A stretch of DNA of 64,000 nucleotides from Biomphalaria glabrata (GCF_947242115.1 NC_074716.1:5620001-5684000), one strand, 5' to 3'; counted from the stretch's first letter, positions 12,001 through 24,325 are shown. Notes: generated by a model from the sequence alone, not told the origin. A program made the numbers and translations.

Positions 12001-14202
12001 GTCCACCAGAACCACCAGTGTTCTTTTTATCATCTGTGCCGAGGTCGATAAGCAAATTTTCAGCAAGGAGGATCTCGTCCTGATGCATGATGGATGGATC
12101 TGGCTCAAACGGAACATTGTACGTCTTGGCGATTTCAACCATGTAGCGTTCCACGAGTGACTTTGGCGGAGCTTGCACAGAAAGTTTGTGCATGACCTAG
12201 AAAGAAAATATGGGTCAATGATATAGTTATTTTTAAAAGTTTTTTTTAAACTTATGGTTTGCAGGATTTTTCAGTGCATGGACCAAAGTTTGAGAGCTCG
12301 CTGCCCAATGATCTCAGACAAACAATATGCTTCCCTACATTCAAGAAGAACATTAAACCTATCTGTTCAAAACTATTTTTTTTAGATTAGTGAGATTCTA
12401 ATGTTATATTAACATATTGTCTTGTGCCTATATTATGCCTTTTAACAGCACTTTTAAAAAATTAAATATTTATTAGAATTATGGAACTAATATAACTAAT
12501 TTGTCATAGTATCTAATTCAAATTTCAAGACAGTCTGTCCACACCAACCTTCAGCAGAATATGATAGTTTTGCAAACAAATGCCCATTAAGAAAGGAGGA
12601 CAGCATAAATGAGGTACCCCAGAATGTGTGGCTCAGGGACATAAAACACTTGGCTACCATCAAGGGGGCTCAAGTTCGAATCCCAACTGTGTTTGCTGAG
12701 AACGTAAAGGCAGCATGGAAACCTCCCAGATACCCCTTCCCATTACGTCTACAAAAGATATTGGCCAAGGGCACTGAGCATGCTACAAGCACGAAAGATA
12801 GGCTATATAAAAGGAATAAAAAGAAACAGCCTTTTCTTACCAATGCCCAAACAACACAACAAACTTAGATAGAAAGCTCTTACCTTTTCATTGACATTGC
12901 TCAGTGAGTTCCCTCGGCAGGCCTGAGCAAAGTCAGGAGAATATTTTCTAGCAAACTCTTCACTCACAGCCTTTAACTCCTGAACATCAGCCTGCAGTCT
13001 AGGAGTTGCCCAAATGATACTTGCTATAGCTTCTTCCAAGCCTGGGTCAAGCTCTCTAAAAAGAAAGTTACATAAAATGTCGTAAAAAGCTAAATATAAT
13101 GAATATTTTTTATTGTCGGGAGGCATCATAAATTTTATAGTAAAGTAAGGTAAGTTTAGTTCCCTTTTTTTATAGACCTTGCGATATATAGGACAGATGA
13201 CCATTAATTTATAAGAAAGAAAACTAAATGATGAATAATAACATGATATTAAAATATAATTGCAGCACTAGGTAACAATAGTTAATGAGACAAGAAGCTG
13301 AATAAAAATATGATTAATAATAAATTAAGCTCTGACCCCAACAACAGAACTCTGAAACAGCCATATCATGTAGTAGCAACCAAGTGCCAGGCTAACAAGT
13401 TACTTGACGGACAAGTTTCCAAAAAAAAAAGGAACCTATAAAGGCAGTAGAGTTATCTGGAATCATATCACTAACCAGGGTCACACAGCTATGTAACCAT
13501 CTAGATCCCATCGACAATTTTCCCCTAAACTCTCTTTCACATGCAATTTTATACTTAGATTAAACACAAATTGGAGCCAAAGGCTTTTTTTCCAAGACAA
13601 CAAAGACCCTAATTTAAACTACGTCTATAACAAGATCTATGCCTAAATAAAAAAAAAAAAGGTGCTGTTAATACCTCTATGAAAAAGAATGATCATATTT
13701 AATGCACTGATATTATTTTTGAAAGCTTTTAATATGTTTGGACAAAGTTCCCCTTTTGACAACATTTATATATATATTTATTTATATATATATATATTCT
13801 GAAGGACAAAATTTTCAAAGTCAATATTTTAAATAATAGGCTCTCTTAAAAGTAAGAAAGGAAATATCTGTAATTCATTAAATTTAAAAAAAAAATTTAT
13901 GTGATGTCTTAGACAAAGTAATAATAGACTTACTTCTGTGTCTGTATGAGACCAAATCTTGCCAGTAACAGATCACAATACATTTCTAACAGTTCCATAG
14001 CCTCCACCAAATAATCTTCACGAATGATGTGTTCCACCCGTATTCGAGCCCGATCTTCCTTTCCAGCCGAAATATAGTCTGCTATTTCCTTTCTGGATTT
14101 CAAGGCCATCTCAGTCTTTTTCTTTTCTAACAACTTAAGTCTATTAATTATCAATCTTAAGTTAGTTTTTAGTTTGGTATAATTTGGTCCACTTTTGAAC
14201 AT
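9019..14202 (-). CDS. IST1: IST1 homolog, ESCRT-III-associated factor
   Basis: IST1 binds CHMP1 and VPS4 and acts in endosomal sorting, abscission and membrane remodelling. Five coding exons on the - strand: 14202-13934, 13055-12884, 12196-11939, 11446-11215 and 9164-9019 (TAA), about 358 residues, close to the human length. The N-terminal helical ESCRT-III-like domain (about residues 1-190) shows INRLKLLEKKKTEMA, ARIRVEHIIREDYLVEAMEL and LVERYMVEIAKTYNVPFEPD. A Pro/Gly-rich linker occupies the third and fourth exons. The C-terminus carries both MIT-interacting motifs: FPELPTVPSNTLPDL (MIM2-like) and VDFDDLTRRFEQLKKKK (MIM1-like). The start at 14202 aligns with the family N-terminus. An acceptor-like TTTTTTACAG at about 14262 implies an upstream non-coding first exon. 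No defects are seen. Confidence 0.96.
9239..9490 (+). repeat. dispersed ~250-bp repeat (copy 1)
   Basis: It begins ATTAGTTTGGATCAGTCA, runs through AATAAATCTGTGCGAT and TTGTGCAAATTTCAGCTTAA, and ends with CAGACAGAGTGAGTTGATAA. The first half recurs at 61734-61960 and the middle at 63087-63125, in the same order. It lies in IST1 intron 4. The class is unknown; no clear tRNA boxes or inverted ends are seen. Confidence 0.6.
10930..11190 (+). repeat. degenerate tandem repeat
   Basis: Repeats of ATCATGATAAGCAATGTATA and TAGTTAATGTAxxTCATGATA are arranged in units of roughly 19-36 bp. The right-hand units (11095-11180) are the most homogeneous. It sits in IST1 intron 4 immediately beside the donor of the exon ending at 11215. 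A poly-T/poly-G tract is at about 10815-10852. Confidence 0.75.
12616..12800 (+). mobile_element. tRNA-derived SINE, family C
   Basis: A tRNA-like head with A-box-like GTGTGGCTCAGGG and B-box-like AAGTTCGAATCCC is followed by GGCAGCATGGAAACCTCCC and a body ending ...GATAGGCTATATAAAAGG. It matches 2640-2860. It lies in IST1 intron 2, antisense to the gene. Confidence 0.65.
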
Positions 14203-14261
14203 GGTGTTTGTTGATTTGTAACTCTTGAGCTGGATTTTAAAATGACGATATTTCAGCTTTC
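14203..14261 (-). other. IST1 5' UTR part of the first coding exon
   Basis: On the - strand the start codon is preceded by about 59 bases, and before them by TTTTTTACAG, a good splice acceptor. This suggests an upstream non-coding exon further right, whose position I cannot identify. Confidence 0.45.
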
Positions 14262-14339
14262 CTGTAAAAAATAATTATCACAAAATATTATTTTTTAAAG
14301 ATTTTTATGGCTTTAATTGAAGCTAATAAGTAGAATATA

Positions 14340-16770
14340 TAGGATGGTTGCCTGGTCGTGCGGTTTGCGCGCTCAACTGTCATTCAGATTTATCGATGGT
14401 CCAGGGTTCAAACCCTGCCCGCTCCAATCCCCTGTCATCCTGCGGGAGGTTTGGACTAGGAAGTAATTATTTTCAACTCTGAAGGAACATCCGAAACATG
14501 TGTGACAGGTGGGGAAATGTGACGTGTGTTTGGCACGTTTTATGTCTAGGGGATGATTATTTTTGAAAGCAATCACACCCCCACTTATCAGCATATGAAT
14601 CGGGAGCAGACACGCAACGAGACAAAGCAATGAAAGATAGATACAAAAGTTAAAATAAAGGACATTTATTTACATAAATATACATATAATAATAAAAAGG
14701 GGGAGGGTTTGCATCTATCTCTAGTATATTCTATGTTCAATCATCACTCTTGCACCTAATAAGAGAGTATGTCACTTTGTCCTCTGACTTAGCTGGTTGT
14801 CCTGTTGATGTCGCAGCTGGCTGTGTCCTGGCTTGAGGTTCTGCAGCTGGAGGTGGCGCTCTAGCGGATAGAGGGACGCCGGCGATATAGTTCTTGTGGA
14901 GTCTCAGTCCCAAGTTCTAGTATCTGTAGTGGGCACAGTAGGGCGGGTGGCCGGCTACCGTGGGCACAAATGTACTGCGGGCAGAGCGGATCTGCCTGGG
15001 CAGCGTAGTTGACAGGATATGTCCAGTGAGTTGCAGAGGGTTGGCGTAGCTATGACGTCTCACACAGATCTGAATCCATAGGGACGTCGCACCTAATAGC
15101 TTGACAGGTGGGCTGTCGAATAGGCGGGCAATGCCGATAGCGCCAAGTGGTAGAGTTGAGTAGATCTCAGTAGGCAAGTGCAGTGCTGAATAGCACTAAG
15201 CACAGATGCAGGTAAATAGATCGTTGATCCAATAAATAAATAAGCAGGTCAGTGAGCTAGTGCAGTGCTGAATAGCACTAAGCACAAAGATAGTAGGTGA
15301 TTCTTGATATCAAACAAATAGGCAATAGGCAGACACCTGAGGGAGGCTGCGGATAAATACAGACAAGTTAGGACATGTCTCTTATGCATCTTATCGATGC
15401 CCTCGACTGAGGTGCATTCGTCAGATTGGTAAAATTGCTTTAGAGCACAAAGGAAGATGATGACAAATGGGATTTGGAAAATAGATGGCAGATAGTGGCA
15501 ATATAGAAATGTACATAAAAGTGGAAATAATAATATAAGAATGTACATAGAAGGGGAAATAATAATCTCAAATAAACAACACAGGTGGATAGTGAAAGAA
15601 AAAAGGGGGGGGGGGGTGAGTTGGGCGGTGGTCAGCGACCCAGACGATTTGTTTACATGTGACCGTGGGTCGAGAACAATGGAGCGTGCTTGAATGTCCC
15701 TTCAAGCGGCGCAATTCTCCTTAGAGTAAAATGAGTAAAGGGGAGAGAATTCATATATCTTCTCTAAACGCAGTATCAGTGCGCTAGTAAAATTATCAAG
15801 GCGGTCAACCGAGATAAAGGAAGTAGACTAAGATGTACAAATATATACATGGTTGCATCAACTATCAATTGAGCAACGTAGCATTAATAGATTAACGCAA
15901 TACATAAATAAATACATAGGACATGTTCATGTTTTCTACTTACGCCAGTGAGAAATACACAATGCACTAATTAAATATAAATGAACTAGGCAAAATACAC
16001 ATGATAAAATCCAATGGAAATATACACAGAGTAATTAAGATGGAACTTGTGATTAAGTTCAGCTTACCACCAGGTATTCCTCTAGGAGGGAGAATAAGTG
16101 ATATAGTCCGGACTCGATAGCTCAGCTTGAATGAGGAAGAGAGGGTCTGACTTGATTTAATTTACTTATATATGCCTGGGAAATGTGGGCGGACACAGGA
16201 AACGTCTTAGGCTAAGAATTAGCTTACACGTGGGTGAAGTCCGACAAGCGTCACACCTTGGAGTACCACGCGGTGTATTGACCCGTGTAATCTCTTAGAT
16301 CAAAGAGAGACGTGGGGGGAAGAGTGACCTGCATTCCACCCAAGGGGGGGGGGGTCAATCGCGGCGGACATCCGCGGATAAGACTAAAGAGAACGTGTCT
16401 ATCTTTGCCCCGGTCAAGGGCAGATAAATGAAAGGACTGGCCTAATTTTCTCCAAGGTGGTGTCAACCGCGACCGTCCTTCAGACATCCGGCGGGCAAGA
16501 TAAAAGAGATTGTGTGTTTACCTTTCCCCGATCAAGGGCAGATGAATGAAAGGACGCGCTTTAGCTATCTCCAATGTGGTCAACTAAGTCTAGCCTGGAG
16601 CGGAAAAGGTGGTGAGGGTGGAGAATTCAGGGGTAGGATGGGGAAATAATTAAAATAAAATAAATAAATAAGGAAAAATAATAATTAATGCTGTGATAAT
16701 TTAGAGTGACTCTGACAGCGAGTTTTTGACTTGTCACAACATGTAAAACATTTTACAAAACAAACAACAA
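14340..16770 (+). mobile_element. tRNA-derived SINE, family A, split by a 2.2 kb insertion
   Basis: The SINE head and body (14340-14500) contain GCCTGGTCGTGCGGTTTGC (A-box region), AGGGTTCAAACCCTGCCCGC (B box), TGCGGGAGGTTTGGACTAGG and CTGAAGGAACATCCGAAAC. It stops at ACATG and resumes at 16739 as ACATGTAAAACATTTTAC plus a CAAACAAACAA tail. The sequence between is a separate element, 14501-16738. Family A also occurs at 19811, 26640, 34648, 37467, 37888(-) and 60232(-). Confidence 0.85.
14501..16738. mobile_element. 2,238-bp TG...CA element, probable solo LTR
   Basis: It starts TGTGACAGGTGGGG and ends GACTTGTCACA, so the termini form a perfect 7-bp inverted repeat of TG...CA type. It is flanked by the 5-bp direct repeat ACATG (14496-14500 and 16739-16743) inside a SINE. 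These are LTR-retrotransposon insertion hallmarks. No gag or pol coding is recognisable, fitting a long solo LTR or a non-autonomous LTR element. It has internal direct repeats near 15178/15260 and 16340/16460. The intact SINE halves and target repeat suggest moderate to young age. A non-LTR origin with short inverted ends is not excluded. Confidence 0.7.
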
Positions 16771-17465
16771 ACATATATATGTGACATAATCTTATATATA
16801 AAGTAGAATGTAAGGTGTATGTATGTTATAACTGTTATGGAAATCAAAACTGTTTAACCAATCTTGATGAAACTTAGCATGAACATACCTTTCATCAGTA
16901 CAGAGACTGTTGAATGTATATATATATATAGTGTAGTATGTATATAATATATATCATGTGTGTATATTTATATCTGTTAATGTCCCTTCCACAACTGTAG
17001 AACCTTACAATTTTTTTTTTAAATGTCTTGGGATAAAAATGTAAATAAATCCGTTTTCACAGCCTACTTTCCTATTTGTGGGTAAATTAAAAAGTGTTAC
17101 ATCCATTGCTTTCTGACACAAGGAAAGTCTCATTATGTTTGAGATATATATATATCCTATGCACTAAGCAAGTGATACTTAATTAAGGCCCAGTGGTCAT
17201 ATCTGGCTTGTATTTTATATTTGTCATTGTCTAATGTAACTTTTTAGTTGTAACATGATATTTTGTATGTTTTTATTCCAGATTTTTTTTTTATAAAACA
17301 TGAACACAGGCAGAATGAGCAATGAACTTTGAAATAAAAGCAAATATAGATCTAAGATTATTGTAGATCTAGTACTAACTAGTAGTATTACTAGTAGATC
17401 TAGATCTAAAATAGATATATTTATAAGAATCTTCTTCTTCATCGTTCTCATTGTTATGTTTATAG
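16771..17465. other. AT-rich repetitive spacer
   Basis: No gene is visible. A stretch near 16795-16920 (CCAATCTTGATGAAACTTAG and neighbours) has the look of a dispersed repeat, followed by TA-rich simple sequence and the beginning of the AGATCT-motif region. Confidence 0.4.
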
Positions 17466-19260
17466 TGTTCATATGACTAGACCAATACATGAGATGAACT
17501 GCGCAGTGGTTTCCAAATCAGGGAGCTCTCCATATAGTTTTCTTTCTATTGGGGTGATTTGGGGCCAATGTCTTATACGGGCCTCTTGGTAGAGAGAGCA
17601 GTTTTGGAGGACGTGGTCGGCATTTTCTGGTGATACTCCACATGGGCAGATTTCAATGGTTCCAATTTTGAGCTTCCAGAACATGTGTTGTCACATTCTG
17701 TTGTGTCCGGTCCTGAGTCGAAAGATTAGACGTTGGTCTAGTCGGGATAGCTTATAGTAAGCGTCATCTTTCTTGTGATTTGGATGGGAGCTCATCCATT
17801 TCTCATTTATTTTATCTACAATTAATTTCTTCATTTCTTCTGGATAGAGTGCAGAATTTACTTGTGAGTTTGTTCTCCCACTCTTGGCGTTTATAAGAAT
17901 CAAGATCTATCTAATTCATTGTAATTTAAATCTAGAATCTACTGTAGTTTATAATCACTAATAACAGTATTAAAAATACAGATCTAGATTCTAGATCTAT
18001 ATTAATTATGTATTAAATACTAAATACTATTATTAAATGTTTAGTAGGCACTTTGATAATGGGGTATACTTGTTTGAGCTTCTATCTATTATGGTTGTAA
18101 AGTTTTGATGAGTTAAAGATGAAAATTCATTTTTTCTATCACAGTTTTTCTGACCTTTTCTATACACATAAAACAGCATAACTTCGCTCCTATATAACAT
18201 AGAAAGATCAATTTGGTGTCCTTGTAAACCTCTCAGCAAGCTCTACATAACTAGATCTAGATAGTTTATGACAAATTAAGTTGTTATATATATATTTATT
18301 TTGAATTTTGTTTGTCAAAGTACCTATTATTAGAATTTATTAGATATAGAATCAGTAAATTACTATTACAAGGTAACTAGATCTAGATCTATAGAAAATA
18401 ATAGTAATAGAGTATAGACTATAGAAGTCTAGTAATATACTTACAGATTCTAGACTAGATCTAGAATCTAGAAGATATGTAATGTAGATCTAGTCTAAAA
18501 AAAATTATTACTGTAATTGGGTGTAACTATTTTTGTCATATTTATTGATATTATCATTATGAGTTAGTAAGTGAAGTCTAAATCTAATCTAGATCTTGAT
18601 CTAGACATATCTGTCATCTATTATAATTAACTTAGTATAATAATTAAGACAATTAAAGACTATTAGAATTAGTTCAATTAGACTAATTAGTCATTAGTTT
18701 AGTAACTATTAGATCTAGATTCTAGTAATACTACTACTACTAGATCTAGCTAGATCTACTATTGTATTAGACATTAGATCTAGGCTAGTCTAGATATAGA
18801 TCTAGACTACTACTAGTAATATTACTAGTCTAGTTAAGTCTAGTTATTCTAGACTCTAACTCTAGTATTTATTTAGATTTTAGTGACTTTAAATTAATAC
18901 TTTAAATAAGTTTATAAGCCAAGCCCATTATTCAATTTATTGGCATTATGATTATGATTTGTCATGATTTGATTAGATTTGATGATTGTCTTACTTTCAT
19001 TTCAATTTTACCTTTAGCCTTTAGACTTAGACGACACTTTAGTCTTAGTCTTCAGACGGATTCAGTGCTTCACTTTCACTTCAGTTCATTCAGCTTCACT
19101 TCGACTTCAGTTTGACTCACAGTCACAGTTTCAGTATTTGAAGACTCGTTTGTTAGTGCTAGCAATGGTCACAATAATAGACTCAATAGTGTCTAGATCT
19201 AGAAATCTAGGTGTAGATCTATTAAAGACTCTAAAAAAAAAAAAAGCGGAAATTACCTTT
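17300..19260. repeat. AGATCT/TCTAGA motif-rich AT region
   Basis: Palindromic hexamers AGATCT and TCTAGA, often overlapped as TAGATCTAGATCT, recur dozens of times, most densely at 18400-18900 and 19190-19280, without a fixed period. Similar clusters occur at 27410-27850 and 39300-39510. A LINE tail at 17466-17903 interrupts it. No coding exon is visible. Confidence 0.75.
17466..17903 (-). mobile_element. 5'-truncated LINE ORF2 C-terminal fragment
   Basis: On the - strand the reading frame gives KLSRLDQRLIFRLRTGHNRM, a stop, then in the same frame QHMFWKLKIGTIEICPCG and ADHVLQNCSLYQEARIRHW. The RLRTGH...CxCG...H.LxxC pattern is the cysteine/histidine C-terminus of I/Jockey-type LINE ORF2 proteins. 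One in-frame stop (17691-17693) is present. The 5' side is cut abruptly at about 17895, and the 3' end runs into GAAGAAGAAGATT. A related tail is at 39980-40395. Confidence 0.8.
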
Positions 19261-19810
19261 AAGTCTAGATTAAAAATAAACAAAATACTCTAAAAGCCAA
19301 AACTTGGTGATTCATTTTTGACTGACGATTGTCAGGTAATCTATTTTAAGTAGTTTCCGCATCATGATCATGAAATAATAGTTTCGCATCAGTAAGATTT
19401 TTTGTTTATATTATATTTCCCACTAAACCCTAGAAAAATAAAAAGGAGCTAGGGGTAGGACAGCTATAGATGGACCACTCCAGCGTATCCAATTACATAA
19501 TGTACATTCATCAGTTCTATTTAACATATTCTCAGATCTAGGTGGAATGTTTGCTACCCAGAACTGTAGCAAGCTCCAATCTCAATGGATTGCAGATATT
19601 TTGCTGCCTGGTAGTGTGGTATACGCTTCGGACTGTATTTGCTAGCAAACGGTATATTGTAGTTCTTCAATACGAAAAAAGTAAGATGATTTTACACATT
19701 GTTGCTGGTAGATCTAGAAATATCAACCGGACAATCGGCCTACTTTCATAAAAGCAGACGTACGTACGGCTTCTGACAGGAAGGAGTAGATCTAATAATT
19801 TTTTTTTCAT

Positions 19811-19975
19811 GTTACTGCCTAGTCGTGTGGTATGCGTACTGGATTGTCTTTCTCGATGGTCCCGAGTTAAAACCGTGCCCGCTGCCTACCCAGTCGGCTT
19901 TGCGAGATGGGCTAGAATGTAGGCTAATTATTTTCAATTCTGAAGGAACATCCGAAACGTAAAATTGTAACTAAC
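19811..19975 (+). mobile_element. SINE family A, diverged copy
   Basis: GCCTAGTCGTGTGGTATGCG, then TCTCGATGGTCCCGAGTTAA and ATTTTCAATTCTGAAGGAACATCC, match the family A order with many substitutions. A second head-like piece (GCTGCCTGGTAGTGTGGTAT) lies at about 19596-19640. Confidence 0.7.
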
Positions 19976-22539
19976 AAGCAAGACGGTTGGTGATAATACA
20001 ATGATTACAGTCATACCCAAATATTATATCGCAGTGGTGAAAGATGCAGCAGAGCTCTTGTCACCAGAAAGCTTTTATCGTTGATTTGTAGGCTACCATT
20101 AATTGTAATAATACGCCGTGAAGCAGGATAGTAGACGTACTCAGAAGATTGCAAGTTTACTAAAATGTTATAACTGTGTGATAAATAGGACTAAAAAATA
20201 TGTGCTGAAAGTATCACAATAAGAGCCTCATGACTGTCGAAATCAGCATGTCATCATAAACCACACTTATTATAGTTGTTTATGTCGCACTTATAAGCGC
20301 AACAGCAATGACGTACTAAAACGACAGTCTTAGAAAGTAAAAAAAAAAAACATCTTAGGAACTTATCGGAGTGAGGACATGACAATCAACGGAACAGCCA
20401 AAACAACTGGATAATTGTTTTTTTTTTTTCGTATTCATAGGCCCATTTATTGCATATTAAAATTACACATACAAAGTAAAGTCTCATATTTTCATCTATC
20501 ATGGCGGAAAAACAACAACTAGCTTTTCGTTGTATAGAATATTAAAGAACATGTTGATAAGCTGTACGTTGTTTTTGTTCTTATTGTATGATAATTTTGT
20601 GCACTTTTAGCACTACAAAACCACATTTTCTAAGCCCCTTCACTTTTTTGAAGCTTACTGGCTATAACAGTGAAGTTCAATTTAGCGTCCTTGACCTAAT
20701 TTAGTTTATCGAGAAAATCCAATGTTAAAAAAAAAATGTCTGTAATATTTATTTATTTATTTTTTTAATAAAAAGGGAAGTAAATTTGTCCTGGCGTCTA
20801 AAGATCTATAGGCTACCTATCCCATGAAAAAAGCGAGGCTTGACGGTTATGGTTGAACCGTGGAAACTTAGTGGGAAGGGTGGTAGACAAAATTAGGGCC
20901 TGCAATGCTTAAATACACAAAATGAAGAGTATAAGCTTATTTCCTTTTCATTTCTCTCCCAAAACTTTTTATTTTTTTGTTCAGAGCTTTTTTTTTATTA
21001 AAGTTCAGTTAAAACGAATCGAAGTTACATGCAGACGTATTAAACGCAATTAATTGATATGCAGGGACGGCCTTAGCAGAGCGCGGGGCCCTAGGCGAAT
21101 GTCATATGCGGGGTAGACTATATATATATCGTACCACGTCACGCCAACGGGATCTCCGCCTCTAACGCTGAAGGCCTTATTTTTGTTACAAAACATACTA
21201 CCTTACGTAAGTAGGCCCTACTGTACTTTTGGCCTTTTAGCTACATTATATATTATAACTCAAAGTGTTCTCCGCCTTAATTAACCTCTGGATCTGATAC
21301 GTTCAGAAAACGATTAGTAAAATACACCTGGCTAACATCAAGCGTTCAGTCAACGATGAAGGGAAAATATGCCATCAGGTCTATAAGCTGGTTTTGAATC
21401 CTATATCCGAGATACTGGTCGTGAGCCTCGGCGAAGATGTTCTTGCATCATGTTGGATGGTTGAGTCGAATTGACCTCCGTGACCCCAGGCCGTAAGACT
21501 GGTTCGTGACGTAGTAGGTCAGCGACCATTGTTTTTTATCGTAACCAGAGCCTGACTCTGTGTTAGAAGGCGCCGGGTATGCGCGCTTATTATTCGGTCT
21601 TCTCGATGGTCTCATGTCCATACCCTTCCAATTGACCCTCAGTAGCTCTCGTGCCCCCAAAAATCGTACCAAACAACTTACTAGGAAAAAAAAATACTGC
21701 CTTTGGTATAAGAACAAAATGTATGATAGGAGCTACAGTGGTCCTTTGACTTTCGCAGATCCGACTTTTAAATGGAAAAAATACGTCGTGTTTTTTTTTT
21801 AATAGACTGAAACACGTACGGGTTTTCACACGGGGCCACCCGATGTATATGCACAGTAGCCTATTGGGGGAAAAGAAATACGTTATCGTCTAACTTTCTG
21901 GATGCTGATTGGCCGAATTAATTCGAGCTAGGCCACAATACAAAACAAAGAATCCTTCTGACATATCCTCGTCCCTTTTTTTCTATGGCGGACTATAGTA
22001 ACAGTATATTTACTATATACGTACTGATTTTTTTGTAATAGGCCTACTGTAATGCGATATAACAGTTCTGTATGACTCTTTATTTACGAAATAAACGATT
22101 TTGATTGATTGCTTCCGGCTACGAGTTTTTGTTTGTTGTTTCATGCCAATGTAAACTGTTAAACATTGATAGCCGCAAAGGGTGTACAGGTCATAAGATG
22201 CTGCCTTTACAGAAACTGAACGGTAGGCCCTATTTCAAAACCAAAAATGTCATGTTAAGAGCTTACATTGAAGTTGGTATCACCTAGATGCCGGGAAATA
22301 TTGACAAGTCCAAATTTATGAGAACTGGTCTGGATTTCGAACCTGGCGGTGACTAGGGATTTTCCTCTCGCGGGGCTTGAAGCGGCTGCCCTACTTGCCA
22401 CCCCCTAAGTTGCTACTGTTGATTTGAATGTCCTTTTTTTTTCAGGGGAGACAATTAAAATACTTTATATCTAAATCAACTTTTCTTAACCTGTGGGGGG
22501 GGGGGGGGGGACATTTTGACTAACGGGGGTTGAATATAG
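19976..22539. other. gene-poor spacer with a hAT-like terminus
   Basis: No convincing coding exon is seen. At about 21066, CAGGGACGGCCTTAG resembles a hAT terminal sequence, but I found no matching opposite end. A possible SINE-like scrap lies near 21565-21625 (GGGTATGCGCGC...TCTCGATGGT). Poly-T and poly-G runs occur, the longest poly-G at about 22495-22510. The IST1 promoter may lie here but cannot be pinpointed. Confidence 0.4.
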
Positions 22540-23279
22540 TGTTATAAACCTGGTGGTGGCACAGATGTGGTAGTGGTGTGTGTGTAGTCAGCCGACGCAA
22601 ATCGCCCCAGGCCAGCGCTAGACGAGCGGTCAACCGTGACGAGTTACGACTGTCAGCCGAGTCGAGTGTCAACAGGACAGTTCGGGAAGGATCGCAGCGT
22701 CACGAGAGTTGTAGTCATCTGACCACCTAGAAACGTCGAGCGGCGTTCTGTCCGGTTCGAGAAGGCCAGTAGGGACCCTATATAAAGAGCGGAGGTGTCG
22801 CAGTCAAGACAGTCGAGAAAAGGGGCTCAATACAGCAAGGTTCAGAAAGCGGGTTCACGACAGGAGTTCAGAGCACGGTCGACTACAGCACAGTTCAACG
22901 GTGTGGTTCTGTACAGAGCATTACGACGGTTCAGTGCGGAGTACTGTCAAGTACAGTTGAGACGAACGGCGTCTTGATCTTGGTCTGTGATCGAGTCCGA
23001 CACAACGAGCCCAAGTGTGTGAAGTCAGTCCCGAACTGTTGAACCCAGTGCAAGCCCGGAACGAGACGGAGAGGCCAGTGCAAGACTTGATACGGCGGAG
23101 AGATATTTGTTATCGTAGAGCTATTTGTACTGTTCTACGTGCTGCCAATTGTACAGTATTGGCTGTTATTTATGGACATTAAACCTTTACGTTATCTTGG
23201 AGCCCTGACTTGTCAAGTTCTTTAAGTTGGTGGTGTATGGTGCAGTTTGCAGAGAGCCTGGATAGTGAGATTCGTAACA
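22540..23279 (+). mobile_element. ~740-bp solo LTR (Gypsy-like organisation)
   Basis: It starts TGTTATAAACC and ends GATTCGTAACA, inverted TGTTA/TAACA termini. The body is distinctly GC-richer than its surroundings and holds a TATA box (CCTATATAAAGAGC, about 22778-22790) and an ATTAAA poly(A)-like signal near 23178, so promoter and R-region layout point to + strand transcription. No internal coding region or second LTR is adjacent, so it is a fossil solo LTR. The target repeat is not clean: ATAT follows the right end and lies two bases before the left end. Confidence 0.7.
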
Positions 23280-24325
23280 ATATCTTCATTTTTCTACTGT
23301 TGGGCAAAATTGATTTAAAAAAAAAAAAAGAAACTTGTATTTGTATTGTAGTTAGGGACTATAAATGCATATTTGAATACTGATCAAGAAAAAGAATATT
23401 CAAAAGGTTTTGGTTTTGGCCTGTCAGTCGCCAATCCCACTGAATATTGTAATTGCTCTTTGCGTGGATTGATACTGTCCAGTTTGTTTGGTGTGGTCAT
23501 TTCTTTATAAGAGCTGTGCTTCCTGGCCATTATAAGACAAAATGCTGTATTTTCCAGCCTGGCATCAGTTCTTGTCTCAATACTTAGATTTTTATATTAT
23601 GTTTTATTTTAAATATTGTTTTAGTATGCAGAATGTTTCCTTCTCTTGAAACTTCGGATGGCCTGCTCATATTGTGGAGTATGTGCTCTAAACGGTTATC
23701 ACAATGCTCCCAGTTTAAAACCCTGCTTATCGCTATACCCTGCAGTCCAACAGGAGGTTTACGCTCCAACTTAATAATCTTCATTTCTGAAAGTCTGCTA
23801 GTAAGTGATAACAGCATCCTGTCTTACCCCTTATTAGATTCTATAAATTCTTTACAAAAATATGTTAAAATTTTTTCAGCGTCTGATAGCAGTTTATTCA
23901 AAATAGATTCATTTTTTTATAATAATGGTATGACTGCTTTACATAATTAAAAATAAATATGTACAGGTAGGTATATACAAGAAACTACCACTACTAGAAC
24001 TATTGTACTTTAAGTTGTCCTTAAATTTAAAAAAACTGTACATTATCACAACAGTGATTACCCATTAAAGCATCTAATCTAATCTACTTTAAGCATTAAT
24101 AGAGATTTAAAAGTGTATCTTATACACATTGAGGTGAGAAGGGCACAGAATTATAAATACTACTGTAACATCATCAAAACATACATTATACAGATGAATA
24201 TTAATTTTTAGTTTTCTAGAGTTCATAACAATCTTATATATATTACATTATTTGATGTTTAACTAAAAAGAAGTTTTAAATTGCAAAACTAACAGATCTA
24301 CGTTCAAAATAATCTTTATGCACCA
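23280..24325. other. IRAK1BP1 downstream region with an unassigned ORF
   Basis: The - strand frame 23817-23584 (77 codons: SRLSEMKIIKLERKPPVGL, then NWEHCDNRLEHILHNMSRP) reads more like protein than the surrounding sequence, but I recognise no family. It may be a transposon relic or chance. The rest is AT-rich and probably includes the IRAK1BP1 3' UTR. Confidence 0.3.

Noticed and set aside
20510-20556. Short ORF starting ATGGCGGAAAAACAAC as a gene start
   Set aside because: It closes after about 14 codons, and I see no splice continuation that gives a recognisable protein.
21066-21110. Complete hAT element beginning CAGGGACGGCCTTAG
   Set aside because: No complementary right end or 8-bp target repeat was found, so only a terminus-like sequence is noted.
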